A stretch of 64,000 bases of DNA from Parietichytrium sp. I65-24A (GCA_012862575.1 BLSF01000085.1:1-64000), one strand, 5' to 3'. Positions 37,701-48,131 are shown, counted from the stretch's first letter. Program-made: numbers and translations. The notes: generated by a model not told the origin, from the letters alone.

Positions 37701-37807
37701 CCCTGCTCCTGCGGGTAGTGGTGCTGTGAAGAGTACCCGCTGTGCTCGGCAGGTGGATAGTGCTGCTGCTGCTGCTGCTGTTGCGAGTAGTTGTAATTGT
37801 TCGACAT
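34757..37807 (-). CDS. Gln/His/Pro-rich protein with three helical repeats, possible transcription co-regulator
   Basis: A single exon of 1,016 residues starts at ATG 37807. Residues 1-220 are a Gln/His/Tyr-rich low-complexity, prion-like segment. Residues about 221-480 are charged and strongly helical and contain three diverged repeats of about 85 residues, marked by NGLASY (about 281), RGLRYI (about 365) and KGLQYI (about 452). Repeats 2 and 3 share DP-K followed by Y, then I-N, K-HE-GL-YI. The rest is Pro/Gln-rich with G-M-P-P-Q tandem repeats, ending in a Ser/Asp and a KKAK basic cluster and a less biased C-terminus (SLLDFGPGISFFVKSFLD). I do not recognise the helical module. The composition resembles Mediator or other coactivator subunits, but that is inference from composition alone. 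The 5' flank has a three-copy 26-bp repeat. Confidence 0.82.
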   Translation of the reverse strand: MSNNYNYSQQQQQQQHYPPAEHSGYSSQHHYPQEQGYHPEYSEYQPHHGYDPYYVDHNQQHNAAHHQPAPHEQQYSYDAYDYQHHPTHPTHEMQPPSHHHHSQQQAHQPQHQHQHQHQHQQHQQQPPPQHSSSHMHHMQHPSSQQQHQQQQQHHGSSQHHAPQHQHHQQQQQQHHRHQQQHQHTAPQHQQPHPSQGQQQHPSHPSHPTQQHQQQAHQQQRHNLTRERQSATSALLETATKFQAARTKYTEGKPLSEASLAVLKKNLREFEKKTALENLHLKNGLASYQAAMETRRKLLELKLEYFEKMKEVKDKDLSTVDKYLKCIRDQSEVEKDPERKSKFATYIKQIEVARENIANPLKLHEERGLRYIDEVREKVAAWRKKIENLETMKEYRRKIMELKPELPFLQKVQEVYATRAASESDPQKRQKMKGYADALRSYIANITSGKPHEKGLQYIEDIQSAVKRLKLSYAKQNSKQKDATLKAQQQQQAQRQQAQPNAYPPPQYSLQHSSGGYPTSMQHQYPPPAAQSSQQQQQPVSRHPSSGGGPPGGSAPPSVYSRSSQIRSQGRPTHQQHEQQTPPMNYPPDYYSQGAAPRNYNNYPHQQQQPMHQASKPSQMPPASKQQPNIPPVQPPYSVGSTPPQQHPGARGAKPQRAQPAGATKGRPVTANVQGAGAGVPRQPGPMHPQAHPHPASAQPAARGMPPAGMSPNGVPQKGLARKRSESTAQQMARKNSAGAIGAARANSKPSLAPKAENSSQQYSPQKLLPSQQQMLTPQGMPPQGMPPQGLPQQGIPRQVTPPSQGAPPHHGMPAKANSLGPIPAAQKAHQPAPQYAQRGAPNALQQATPPGPSVMKREPPSRAPSSAPQGTPPQMKMEGPGAHPPLQSGNMKASGIPPSKGQPNGGPPPLNKNAEVGTLKREIETVDLSESDAPASKKAKLDKDGVVNTPMESMPTPGKATQPSTSPEAASAPPQQSLLDFGPGISFFVKSFLDSAANVIYTDSTSRVSKAFSGWA

Positions 37808-37851
37808 TTTCGCTCCCGTATATCGCTGTCTTATAACCTACTCTGTCCCTC

Positions 37852-37947
37852 TGCTTTGCACGTTCTCGTATACTCTGCAAAATGCTTTGTACGTTGTCGT
37901 ATACTCTGAATTCTGCAAAAATGCTTTGCACGTTGTCGTATACTCTG
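37852..37947. repeat. three copies of a 26-bp direct repeat upstream of the Gln/His-rich gene
   Basis: Copies at 37852-37877, 37883-37908 and 37922-37947 share TGCTTTG, ACGTT and CGTATACTCTG, with at most two differences between any pair. They lie 45-140 bp before the minus-strand start codon, where they could be promoter elements or part of the 5' leader. Confidence 0.85.
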
Positions 37948-38274
37948 CAAAATGCCACACTGTCCTGAATCAGTCTATGCTTCAATGAACCTTTTTGAGC
38001 TCACCGCTCTCGCAACTTGATCCACACTAAATAAATCCTTCACCGAGATCTCTGCAACCCCTCCCACCAATGGCGCCCCGTGCCCCCCACACCTATCGCG
38101 TACTCTCCCTCTTTTCGCGCTCGCTAGGCGGCCGGCTGGCGGCTGGTCTAGCACCTAGGACGCCACTGCTCCTTGATGCGCGCGCGCGGCTGCTGGTGCG
38201 AAGGAACGGAGAAACGGAGGAACAGAGGAACGGAGGAACGAGGGAAGGTTCCTGCGGTCCCCGGGGCAGAGTAC

Positions 38275-38310
38275 TAGGTATTAGGTAGTAGGTAGTAGGT
38301 AGTAGGTACT
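38275..38310. repeat. AGGTAGT heptamer tandem repeat
   Basis: TAGGTAGTAGGTAGTAGG-type heptamers repeat about four times, starting from ACTAGGTATT. Related GGAACGGA/GGAACAGA repeats precede it at 38205-38245. Confidence 0.75.
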
Positions 38311-38842
38311 CGGCGCGGGCGTGCGCGGAAGTGGAGGAACGTTCCTAGGATCCGAGGAGTGGGATAGAGGAGGTGGAGAGAGAAGGAGAAGAAGTGTTTT
38401 TCGATCTATTTTCTCTGCCACTTTTCCCCGTTATTTTTCCGCCTTTTTCTCTCTTTTTTCTTCTCCTTTGTGTTTGGCGGAGCCCTACTGAAGACCTAGG
38501 CGACCGTGTAGGGTGGAGCGTGCAGAGGGAACTATGTGGTAGTTTGAGACGTGTGTGAACGTGTTGGTGGTAGACTTTCGGCTGTTCACTTCTTATCAGG
38601 ACGCTTGAAAAACAACAACATTACGAGTACAGGTAGTCATTTGTAGTTGGCCTGGGAACGTGAGGACAGTGAGGACAACAACACCTCGTAACAGTACACA
38701 ATAGTAGTATTGTACCGTACCTGCATGATCAATAATGACGCATAGCGATATCTATAGTTGACGCTAATTTAACAGGGGGTGCAGTACAATGCAGTACAAT
38801 GCCTTTGCGGAACGATTTTGCGGAACGATTCTAATTAAGCAG

Positions 38843-38895
38843 TTGACGTAGTTGACGATAGTTGACAATAGTTGACCATGTTGACCATAGTTGAC
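38843..38895 (+). promoter_or_regulatory. array of six TTGAC motifs at 9-10 bp spacing
   Basis: TTGAC begins at 38843, 38852, 38862, 38872, 38881 and 38891, in a degenerate ATAGTTGACN repeat, with a further copy at 38758. The spacing is close to one helical turn. TTGACC/T is the core W-box bound by WRKY factors in plants and some protists. Calling it a binding platform is inference; simple slippage would also give a tandem repeat. Confidence 0.5.
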
Positions 38896-40697
38896 CTCTA
38901 AACTACTAGCTAATAGTTAGCGAAGTGGTATCATAATAGTATGTTGAGGTAGATGTGGAGTAAGGATACAGATAAGCGATTAGGGTTATCTATATCTTGT
39001 ACTATGGTGATTTTACCGTTGTCTTGATTCCCAAGTTCCGTCAGAAATTGGCTCGAACACGGGACTAGATCTTGAAAGCAGAAACTATTTTGTTCCTGCT
39101 TTCGAAACTCACTGACGATCAACCGCTTGGGTCTGCCGTTCATTTACAGTTAATTTTTTAACACAAGATGATGCGCGTTCGCGGAGCAGATCTTCGCGCA
39201 AACAAGTGCATTTGGAAAATTTGGAAGCGCGCTTGATTGTGGACAAGCTCTCACTATTTCCCAACTCATGCCAGGTACGACATGCCAAGCGAAATAGAGC
39301 ATGCATGTCACAGGTCTCGCAGGACGCAGGACGCAGGACGGCGATGCGCAAGTCTAGTCAAGAGCGAGTAGAACTCCTGGCGATGTTCCACTCCGAAACA
39401 CTGACTACTGCAGCGCAACATGCATGATTATGTGAACGGTTAGCAACGTCTCAGTGTCGCAAAGAGACAATCGCTCTCTCTGGGTTGCCGTCGGATTCAG
39501 TTAGTTGTGTGTTTTGGTGGAAATAGGACTGTGAATGCCGGCGGATTGCTTTCTCAAAACCAGCATTTCCGGCATTTGGAAAGCAACTTGCGAAATCGCT
39601 CTCCTCCTTTTGCATTCGGACGGTGTCGGAAGTCTACGGAATCGTCGTGACACGTCTGGACGTATGAAGGCTAGCGAAAGTGCATTTCATAGCCGTTGAA
39701 ACCACCTCTTGCTGGTGGGAAGGACACACTGTGCCACTTGTAGAGCCTTCACAAGTTGTTGAAAAAGCAAATTCAGGACTTGACATTTGCTCGCAAGAGG
39801 TCGAAGCTTTATGTCCAATGAGGCGTCTTAATTGAAGTCATTGCGGCCTGACGAGCCCGACGGGAAACATGTGCAATCGACACCCTGCATGATTTGCCCA
39901 AAGCTGATGATCTGTCAAGGCACTTTCCAGAGATGAGATGACGAGAGAAGGCGTTGCGTGTCACTAGTCTCACTCGCTTCAGGTCTCACCAGACAACAGG
40001 ATCTCATCTTTGAGGCCGAATTCTTATTCACAGTCAATGCTTTCACTGAACAGGAACAGAGGAATTCACACTCTCGGATGACCGATGATATTGATTGACT
40101 GAAAGGCAAAAGGAGTACAACCTTTGAAAGCTCGCATCGAGACATATCGAGACCGTGAAACTGTCGTCTGCAACCAGAGCGCCTAATAGTCAAGTACCGA
40201 GTAACGTCCATTTAGGAGTGCGAAACGGGAAAAAACGGAGTCTGCCTGCTTGCTGATTAACTGAGTGGAAGGTTGCAGCAGCTGCCGAGCGTTCTGATTC
40301 AGTCGAAACACATCTGGCTCTTCTTCGCACTTCGCACGAAAGTCCTGACAGAGATCGCTTGCCAAGATTTTAGTTGTGCCTTAATGCGGAGTTCAGAAAA
40401 AGAAAACAGACAAAAGAAAAGTACAAATGTGAGGGGGAGTGTGGTTACGAGATCAAGACCTATCCCACACTTGACTTTTATCCAATCAAATGGAAACTCT
40501 CGAGTTTCGCAATTTCTGCGCAATACTTTATACGAAATTCGTACTCACAGTACCATACCCTGTCTCGGAGGAGTTGTGTAGGCCCCTCACCAAATGAGAT
40601 GTGATAGCTTAGGTCCCGAATGGCAATTCCCCAAGCGCACTTGACCTAAGCTGGCGGCGCGACTCGGACGCGGATCAGACACAGGTTGTGCAGAAGG

Positions 40698-43600
40698 ATG
40701 CATCAAAATACTGGTCTTGGGGTGTTCTTCGCGGCCGTTCTTTTTGGCGGCGGCCGGCTCGTGCAGGCAAGTGACAGCTCGCTGCAAGTGCTTTTATTTT
40801 CGTCCTGCGATGGAGGCTCAGTGTTCGATGCCGGCTTCAATGAAATGGCTTGGCAAGCCGCGGCTGAAGTCGCTTCCGAGCATGGGGTGGCGACGGAGTT
40901 TCTGTCATCATGCTCAGTGCAAAACCTGACAGATAAATTGAACGCGTCGCCAAAGGATCACGTTATTGCGATTGGGTACGGGAGCAGTGAGATTCTCGAC
41001 GGCAACTTCCACTTGTTCCCAGACGTCAAATTCACAACGATTGACATGGTGCCGTCCCAGCTCATTGACAACGTACAGGGTGCTGTATTCACGGAGGAGA
41101 CCGGCTCGTTCATCATGGGCGCTCTCGCGGGAATGGTATCAAAGTCAAACGTTGTTGCTGGGGTGTTTGGGTTGCCAGATGTTCCTTTGATGCGCTTCAG
41201 GAATGGCTATGTTGCAGGTGTCACATATACATGCCCCACTTGCACAATCGAAACAAGATACATATGGAACTATGGGCTCGAAGATGAAGGCAAAGCGATA
41301 TCGGAGTATCTCATCACACATTTTGGGGCCGACGTCATTTTCTGTGCCGCGGGCGGCACGGGGAACTTTGCGCTTCAGACAGCTGCAGAACTTGGCGCTT
41401 GGGTTCTCGGAGCTGACACCGATCAGTACCTGTCGCACTTTAAGAGCAATAGTTCATCAATTATGTCTTCAATGATGAAAGCCGTCGACGCCACTGTCAA
41501 GCGTGTCCTCATAGAGCATATTAACGGTGAATTCGTGGGGGGAAGATCAATTATTATGGACATGAGCAACAATGGAATTCGTCGAGCTCCTTGCCACGAA
41601 ACTTGCAACATTACAGGCGTCGACGGGGTCTGGACAGCGATTGACACACTCCAGACCAAAATTGCCACCGAGCAGATCTCGTCTGGAGTTGAATTTGCCT
41701 CTGGAAACTTTCAGTATCGGAAACGGTTTGCGAGCGACCTTGCCGGAAACTCTTGGACCAACTTGCTCTCCCATGGGACCGAGCCCACCACTCTCTTCGG
41801 CGCAGCTTCTGACGTCTTTGATGCTCATGGAAATCGGATGATGTTCTTTTTCGGCGGAGCCAACTCTTCTCAGACCTATTCCGACCAGCTCTGGGTGTAC
41901 GTACTTCCAAGCCTCTCGTGGGAAAAACGCGAAGGAGACAGCTTGATATATGGATATACGAGCGACGATGAAGTGTACCAGAATGCGTTTCCGGGACCGC
42001 GTACGAGGGCCACGTTCACTGCGCTTGCGTTGACAGATGATTCGGACGGTGCATTACTGGCACTCTTTGGCGGGTCTGACACGGATGGAAAGTTCAATGA
42101 CTTATGGCTATTCTATTATCACCCAAGCTACAACGAGCCGTTTGAGTACTGGGTCCGTGTTGACAGCACTGTCGCCTCCGGAAGCTGGCCAATCGCTCGA
42201 GACTCGCATGCTGCTGTGGCGAGCTCGACCGTGGACGACAGCGGCTACACGGAGCTTTACATGTTTGGTGGTCGAGATGCAAGTGAAAATGCTCTCAAAG
42301 ACCTTCGGAGACTGAGAATTCGGAGCAATGGTCACTCCGCACAGCCTGATGTGGAATGGACCACGTTATGTGCCGCTTGCAGTGGACCGCCAGCCAGGTA
42401 CGATCACACCTTGACCTACTACGACGGAAGCCTCTTTGTGCACGGCGGAATCGGTTCTGACGTGAAATATATCGACGACATGTGGGAGTATGTTGTCTCA
42501 GACGACAAATGGGTACAGCACACGAGCGCTCCGGTTGCGAGAACGTCTCACGGAGCGGTCGTAATGAACATGAGACCGCCTGGCGGAGAACTGACTCCAG
42601 TTATCGCGTTCTATGGCGGCTACTTCAACGAAGTCGTCTCAAACACCATTCGAACCTCTGTACAATACTTCATACTGAGCGACTCGTCTTGGCTTGTTGC
42701 CAAGTCATATGATCCTTCGACGGAAGATGTGTGCGAATACGCACAGGGGAATCGGACGTCAACGTCGTCTCTGGTTGCCAATGAACAAGTCCTCCCAGCA
42801 ATCTACAAGCTGGACGCTCTGGATGACGGAGATCCAGATATCCTGTTGCTGTTCAGCACTTCTCAAGTGCTCTCGGTGACGAACCCTCTCGCGTTTCATC
42901 CGAGCAAGAACGAGGTGGTCGAGGACAAGTTGTACAGTCCAGAGCTCTCCGGCATCTGCATTGCACTCGGGGTGTTGAGCATGGCAGTAAGCGTCGGATG
43001 TATTCTCTGGACCGTAAAGTTCAGACAGACAAGAACAGTCCAATTGAGTCAAATGGAGTTCCTGATTCTGATATGTGTCGGTGGAGTGTTGTCTTCGTCG
43101 GCAATGTTTGCCGTGGTGGTCGACGACCAAGATGACGAATTTGGTCTTGCGAGGACAGGTGCATACGAGCCAGCAAACAGGGCTTGCATGGCTCAAGTGT
43201 GGTTGTTCACGGGAGGCTTCTGTCTGACGTTGGGGCCGGCCTTTGCGAAGCTTCACAGGGTAGTGAAGATATTCAATGGGGCAACCGCAACCCGTGTCCG
43301 CGTCTCGAGTCGTCAAATGTTTAAATACATCGCTTTGCTTCTTTTGATGGATTGGAGTATCGTCGCGGTGTGGCAGTTGAGCGACCCTCTCAAGTATTAT
43401 CGCGTGACAACATACACCGACACGGACGGGAACGTTGTGGAGTCCACGGGTTATTGCCAGAGCAGCGGATCGTTTATGTTTCTTTTCCCAGTGGTATCAA
43501 TTCACATCTTGGTGTTGGTTTATGGTATTTATATCACGTACATGGCCCGAAATCTTTCAGAGGTGTTCAGCGAGGGGAAATATCTGCAATTTGCGCTGGT

Positions 43601-43877
43601 GGCTCAGTTCGAGCTTCTTGCAATCGCTTGTCCGGTTTTAATTCTGGTCTACGAGATGCCTGGTACAAGGATGGTGATCATGGTCGGAATCATATTCCTA
43701 AACACCTTCAGCGCGCTTGCCTTCATCTTTGCACCTAAACTACTTCTCTTGAAGAGGGAAACCAGCAGCTCATCAAACTCCAGGGTTAATCCCAAACTAA
43801 CTTATACCGGGCCAACTGTTGATGGGGGAAGCTCAATCGTGAGGTCCGAGTCCCACGACACGGTTGAATTCTCTTGA
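40698..43877 (+). CDS. Receptor copy 1: Bmp - Kelch - class C 7TM (intact)
   Basis: This 1,059-residue protein begins at ATG 40698 with a signal peptide (about 1-24). Residues about 28-325 are a Bmp/PnrA-type periplasmic-binding domain (CDGGSVFDAGFNEMAW, YGSSEILDGNFHLFP, VNLDQ-like GADTDQYL). Residues about 355-670 form a Kelch propeller with five GG doublets (FFFGG, ALFGG, YMFGG, FVHGG, AFYGG). A class C 7TM domain (about 749-1023) shows the GABA-B-like RACMAQVWLFTGGFCLTLGP in TM3, FAKLHRV, MDWSIVAVWQLSDPL in TM5, the loop Cys in STGYCQSSG, and FAPK after TM7. Dictyostelium Grl receptors pair Bmp with a class C 7TM; Bmp domains in bacteria bind nucleosides and similar small ligands. The ligand here is unknown. 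The Kelch insert replaces the Cys-rich linker of animal class C receptors. The Ser-rich tail ends with RSESHDTVEFS. Confidence 0.93.
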   Translation: MHQNTGLGVFFAAVLFGGGRLVQASDSSLQVLLFSSCDGGSVFDAGFNEMAWQAAAEVASEHGVATEFLSSCSVQNLTDKLNASPKDHVIAIGYGSSEILDGNFHLFPDVKFTTIDMVPSQLIDNVQGAVFTEETGSFIMGALAGMVSKSNVVAGVFGLPDVPLMRFRNGYVAGVTYTCPTCTIETRYIWNYGLEDEGKAISEYLITHFGADVIFCAAGGTGNFALQTAAELGAWVLGADTDQYLSHFKSNSSSIMSSMMKAVDATVKRVLIEHINGEFVGGRSIIMDMSNNGIRRAPCHETCNITGVDGVWTAIDTLQTKIATEQISSGVEFASGNFQYRKRFASDLAGNSWTNLLSHGTEPTTLFGAASDVFDAHGNRMMFFFGGANSSQTYSDQLWVYVLPSLSWEKREGDSLIYGYTSDDEVYQNAFPGPRTRATFTALALTDDSDGALLALFGGSDTDGKFNDLWLFYYHPSYNEPFEYWVRVDSTVASGSWPIARDSHAAVASSTVDDSGYTELYMFGGRDASENALKDLRRLRIRSNGHSAQPDVEWTTLCAACSGPPARYDHTLTYYDGSLFVHGGIGSDVKYIDDMWEYVVSDDKWVQHTSAPVARTSHGAVVMNMRPPGGELTPVIAFYGGYFNEVVSNTIRTSVQYFILSDSSWLVAKSYDPSTEDVCEYAQGNRTSTSSLVANEQVLPAIYKLDALDDGDPDILLLFSTSQVLSVTNPLAFHPSKNEVVEDKLYSPELSGICIALGVLSMAVSVGCILWTVKFRQTRTVQLSQMEFLILICVGGVLSSSAMFAVVVDDQDDEFGLARTGAYEPANRACMAQVWLFTGGFCLTLGPAFAKLHRVVKIFNGATATRVRVSSRQMFKYIALLLLMDWSIVAVWQLSDPLKYYRVTTYTDTDGNVVESTGYCQSSGSFMFLFPVVSIHILVLVYGIYITYMARNLSEVFSEGKYLQFALVAQFELLAIACPVLILVYEMPGTRMVIMVGIIFLNTFSALAFIFAPKLLLLKRETSSSSNSRVNPKLTYTGPTVDGGSSIVRSESHDTVEFS

Positions 43878-44960
43878 AAACGTGTACGTACACGTACCGG
43901 TACAGGCACCGTTAGCCTAGCTAGAAACTATTTCTTTCAGAATCAAACATTTTTTAGTATCGCACGCAGCTCACTGTGACTGTCGCGTAACAGCTGTACG
44001 TCCTGCTCCACGTTGAGTAGCAAGACAAGTAGACAGAGGCTCGGAGCTGGCAGAGATGTCTGAGATGTCGTTCGATTTTCCCATTTTTGACTCCAAGCCT
44101 TCCAGGAACTACTTAGCATGAGAGTTTCCATGCTTTTTTGCAGCCGAGGCATTGGACTTTAGGTTACTATAGTAAGTACTACGCTGTCGAGGTGGCAGCA
44201 ACATTTGACCGTTGAGAAAAACCGTGACAAGAAAAATGCTGAACAGCAAATGGGAATACCTGACATCGCCAAGTTCGATGAGTCCGAGTCGCGTGAGGTC
44301 TGATGAGCCAGTCATACCAGTGCGCGATACCATACCATGTAACGGCCCATGATCATCGACGCAGAAATTTCCGTACATATAAATGACGATTTGGAAATCG
44401 CTGGTATAGAAAGTGAGTATGCGGCGCTGGGAGCTTGGTCTTGAAGCCGTACCTCTGATTCTTCGACACCTGAGATGCTTGCTGCGGCGTTTGCGTGTGG
44501 TAGGGGAGAAAATATTGACATGTCTTGACGTGTGTAATTACAAGCCAAAGTAAGCCGTTACTTTTATTTTCTGCGATGAGCTGATCGTCCAACAACTACG
44601 AGTTTTAACCTCCGAGACTCTGACGCTTGGACCGTCTGTCTTTTCACTCTTGAAAGGGAATGAGCTTTTACCCTTAAAGTTCGCTCGCACATTTGCGCTT
44701 TTAAGTTCCTCTTTTCGCGCCCTGGAGAGTACCGGAAGTGAACGCGTGCGGCATTTGACACAGACTCCGTTGGGTCTTTGAACTATTTTGAGCTCATCCT
44801 TTGCTACCACCGCAGGGAAAAGTACCCACGCTAGCGACATCACGTGTTGCACGCGGTGGTCAAGTCATATGTTTGCGCCACCCGAGAGCTTGGAGAGCCT
44901 TGCAGTCCTTGCGATCACGGTGCAGCAAGAAACGTTGGGAGAACTGGAAGACTCTGCAGA
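43878..44960. other. intergenic spacer between receptor copies 1 and 2
   Basis: This 1.1-kb spacer starts with two adjacent palindromes just after the copy 1 stop (43880-43895 and 43894-43903). No gene, mobile element or array-wide shared block is apparent. Confidence 0.4.
43880..43903. repeat. adjacent palindromes after receptor copy 1 stop
   Basis: ACGTGTACGTACACGT (43880-43895) is a perfect 16-bp palindrome. It overlaps the start of GTACCGGTAC (43894-43903), a perfect 10-bp palindrome. They begin three bases after the stop codon. They could be a binding site or an RNA hairpin in the 3' UTR; function is not shown. Confidence 0.7.
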
Positions 44961-47900
44961 ATGCGTGCGAAGACGGTGGCTAGCATACTGACACTGTTCT
45001 TCGCGGCATACCCGCGGCGCGCATCAGCAGATGATGGGGTCGAGCTAGAGATACTGCTCTTCGCTTCTTGCGATGGAGGTACCATCGATGACTCGGGTTT
45101 TAGCGAAATGGCTTGGAGAGCGGCTGCGGAAGTGGGCACTGAAATGGGTCTTCACACTGAGTACTACACCTCGTGCTCCATTGAGAACTTGACAGCCAAG
45201 ATGGCTGATGCTCCTAAAGACCATGTCATTGCGATTGGATACGGAAGTAGCGAGATACTCGATGGCAACTTTCATCTCTTCCCCGACACCAAATTTACCA
45301 CCATTGACATGGTGCCTTCTCAGCTCATCGACAACGTCCAGGGCGCGGTGTTCGCAGAAGAGGCTGGGTCTTTCCTCATGGGCGCACTGGCTGGTCTGAC
45401 GACAACTTCCAAGGTCGTGGCTGGTGTATTCGGTATTCCTGACATACCTTTGATGCGGTTCAGAAATGGGTTTATTGCTGGCGTCAACCATGTCTGTCCA
45501 ACTTGCACTATCGAGACGAGGTACTTTTGGCATTATGGCAAGGAGGAAGAAGGCAGAGTCATTTCAGAGTATCTGATTCAAAGCTTTGGCGCTGATGTGG
45601 TGTATTGCGCCGCAGGAAAGACTGGAAACAATGCTCTTCAGGCGGCGGCAGAACTTGGCGCCTGGGTGATTGGTGCAGATACCGACCAATACCTCACGCA
45701 CTTTGGCAGCAGCAATTCGCGCATTTTGTCTTCGATGATGAAAGCAGTCGACGCAACAGTCAAGCGCGTTCTTCATAATCACTATGATGGCAAGTTCCGG
45801 GGTGGGAGGTCCATCATAATGGATTTGAGCAACGATGGGGTCCGCCGAGCACCGTGTCACGAGACTTGCAACTCCACAGGCATAGACGGGATATGGGACA
45901 TGATTGATGAGCTACAGACCAAAATTGCCACCGAGCAGATCTCCTCTGGTGTCGAGTTTGCCTCAGGGAACTTTCAATATCGGAAACGGTTTGCGAGTGA
46001 GCTCGCCGGAAACTCTTGGACCAACTTGCTCTCCCATGGGACCGAGCCCTCCACTCTCTTCGGCGCAGCTTCTGACGTCTTTGATGCTCATGGAAATCGG
46101 ATGATGTTCTTTTTCGGCGGAGCCAACTCTTCTCAGACCTATTCCGACCAGCTTTGGGTGTATGTACTTCCAAGCCTCTCGTGGGAAAAACGCGAAGGAG
46201 ACAGCTTGATATATGGATATACGAGCGACGATGAAGTGTATCAGAATGCGTTTCCGGGGCCGCGTACGATGGCCACGTTCACTGCGCTTGCGTTGACAGA
46301 TGGGTCTGAAGGCGCGTTGCTGGCATTGTTTGGTGGATCTGCCATCAACGAAAAGTTCGAGGATCTGTGGCTGTTCTACTATCACCCAAGCTACAACGAG
46401 CCATTTGAGTACTGGGTCCGTGTTGACAGCACTGTCGCCTCCGGAAGCTGGCCTATCGCTCGAGACTGGCATGCTGCTGTAGCGAGCTCGACCGTGGACG
46501 TCGGTGGCTACGCTGAGCTCTACATGTTTGGATGAAAGGGCGTTGCTGAAAACCCACTGAAGGATCTCGTCAAGTTAAGAATTCGGAGCAACGGTCACTC
46601 CGCACAGCCTGACGTGGAATGGACCACGTTATGTGCCGCTTGCAGTGGACCGCCAGCCAGATACGGTCACACCTTGACCTACTACGACGGAAGCCTCTTT
46701 GTGCACGGCGGGATTGGCTCTGACTTGAAGTACATCGACGACTTGTGGGAGTATGTTGTCTCAGACGACAAATGGATACAGCACGCCAGCGCTCCGGTTG
46801 CGAGAACGTCTCACGGAGCGGTCGTAATGAACATGAGACCGCCTGGCGGAGAACTGACTCCAGTTATCGCGTTCTATGGCGGCTACTTCAACGAAGTCGT
46901 CTCAAACACCGTTCGAACCTCTGTACAATACTTCATACTGAGCGACTCGTCTTGGCTTGTTGCCAAGTCGTATGATCCTTCAACGGAAGACGTATGCGAA
47001 TACGCACAGGGGAATCGGACGTCAACTTCGCCCCTGGTTGCGAGTGAGCAGGTCCTCCCAGCAATCTACAAGCTGGACGCTCTGGATGACGGAGATCCAG
47101 ATATCCTGTTGCTGTTCAGCACTTCTCAAGTGCTCTCGGTGACGAACCCTCTCGCGTTTCATCCGAGCAAGAACGAGGTGGTCGAGGACAAGTTGTACAG
47201 TCCAGAGCTCTCCGGCATCTGCATTGCACTCGGGGTGTTGAGCATGGCAGTAAGCGTCGGATGTATTCTCTGGACCGTAAAGTTCAGACGGACAAGAACA
47301 GTCCAATTGAGCCAAATGGAGTTTCTGATTCTGATATGTGTCGGTGGAGTGTTGTCTTCCTCGGCGATCTTTGCCGTGGTGGTCGACGACCAAGATGACA
47401 CTTTTGGTCTTGCGAGGACAGGTGCATACGAGCCAGCGAACAGGGCTTGCATGGCTCAAGTGTGGTTGTTCACGGGAGGCTTTTGTCTGACGTTGGGGCC
47501 GGCCTTTGCGAAGCTTCACAGGGTAGTGAAGATATTCAATGGCGAAACGCTCTCTCGTGTCCGCGTCTCGAGTCGTCAAATGTTTAAATACATCGCTTTG
47601 CTTCTTTTGATGGATTGGAGTATCGTCGCGGTGTGGCAGTTGAGCGACCCTCTCAAGTTCTATCGCGTTACAACATACACCGACGCAGATGGGAACATCG
47701 TGGAGTCCACGGGTTATTGCCAGAGCAGCGGATCGCTCAAGTTCCTTTTTCCAGTGGTATCAATTCACATCTTGGTGTTGGTGTATGGTATTTATATCAC
47801 GTACATGGCCCGAAATCTTTCAGAGGTGTTCAGCGAGGGGAAATATCTGCAATTTGCGCTGGTGGCTCAGTTCGAGCTTCTCGCAATCGCTTGTCCGGTT

Positions 47901-48131
47901 CTAATTTTGGTTTACGAGATGCCTGGTACAAGGATGGTGATCATGGTCGGAATCATATTCCTAAACACCTTCAGCGCGCTTGCCTTCATCTTTGCACCTA
48001 AATTTTTCTTGCTTTCTGATGAAAAATATTCCAAAACATCTTCCAAGGTCGATCCGAAGCACACGGGTCAGCAAGTCAATGCTGTCAGTACAATGAGGTC
48101 AGGCTCACGTGAGTCGATGACGTTCTCTTGA
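44961..48131 (+). CDS. Receptor copy 2: Bmp - Kelch - class C 7TM, interrupted by in-frame TGA
   Basis: ATG 44961 opens a signal peptide (MRAKTVASILTLFFAAYPRR) and a Bmp domain, then Kelch blades 1-3. At 46533-46535 a TGA replaces the second Gly of the third GG doublet (MFG then stop then KGVAENPL). The same frame then continues without a break through Kelch blades 4-5 and the whole 7TM domain to TGA 48129-48131. The upstream part alone encodes 524 residues, a secretable Bmp plus partial Kelch. Downstream, the first ATG is at 46614 and has no signal peptide. The remainder is conserved as if functional, so this may be a very young pseudogene, a gene using read-through, or a gene making a truncated soluble receptor. 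The tail ends RSGSRESMTFS. The neighbourhood uses TGA as a normal stop. Confidence 0.85.

Larger units (their letters stand above)
37808..40697. other. long divergent intergenic region rich in short duplications
   Basis: This 2.9-kb gap lies between the Gln/His-rich gene and receptor copy 1. It contains a three-copy 26-bp repeat, GGAACGGA-like and AGGTAGT tandem repeats (38205-38310), duplicated 10- and 13-mers (38780-38832), and a phased TTGAC array (38843-38895). An ORF at 38070-38288 begins with an ATG and an Arg/Leu-rich stretch, but it runs into the repeats and has no partner exon, so I do not call it a gene. Confidence 0.45.

Noticed and set aside
37145-37729. Long Leu/Val/Met-rich ORFs opposite the start of the Gln/His-rich gene.
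   Set aside because: They are the reverse complement of CAG/CAC-type codons (CTG, GTG, TTG) and contain no domain; the sense frame is clearly the gene.
38070-38288. ATG-started, Arg/Leu-rich ORF resembling a transit peptide.
   Set aside because: It runs into tandem repeats, has no downstream exon I can join, and no recognisable domain.
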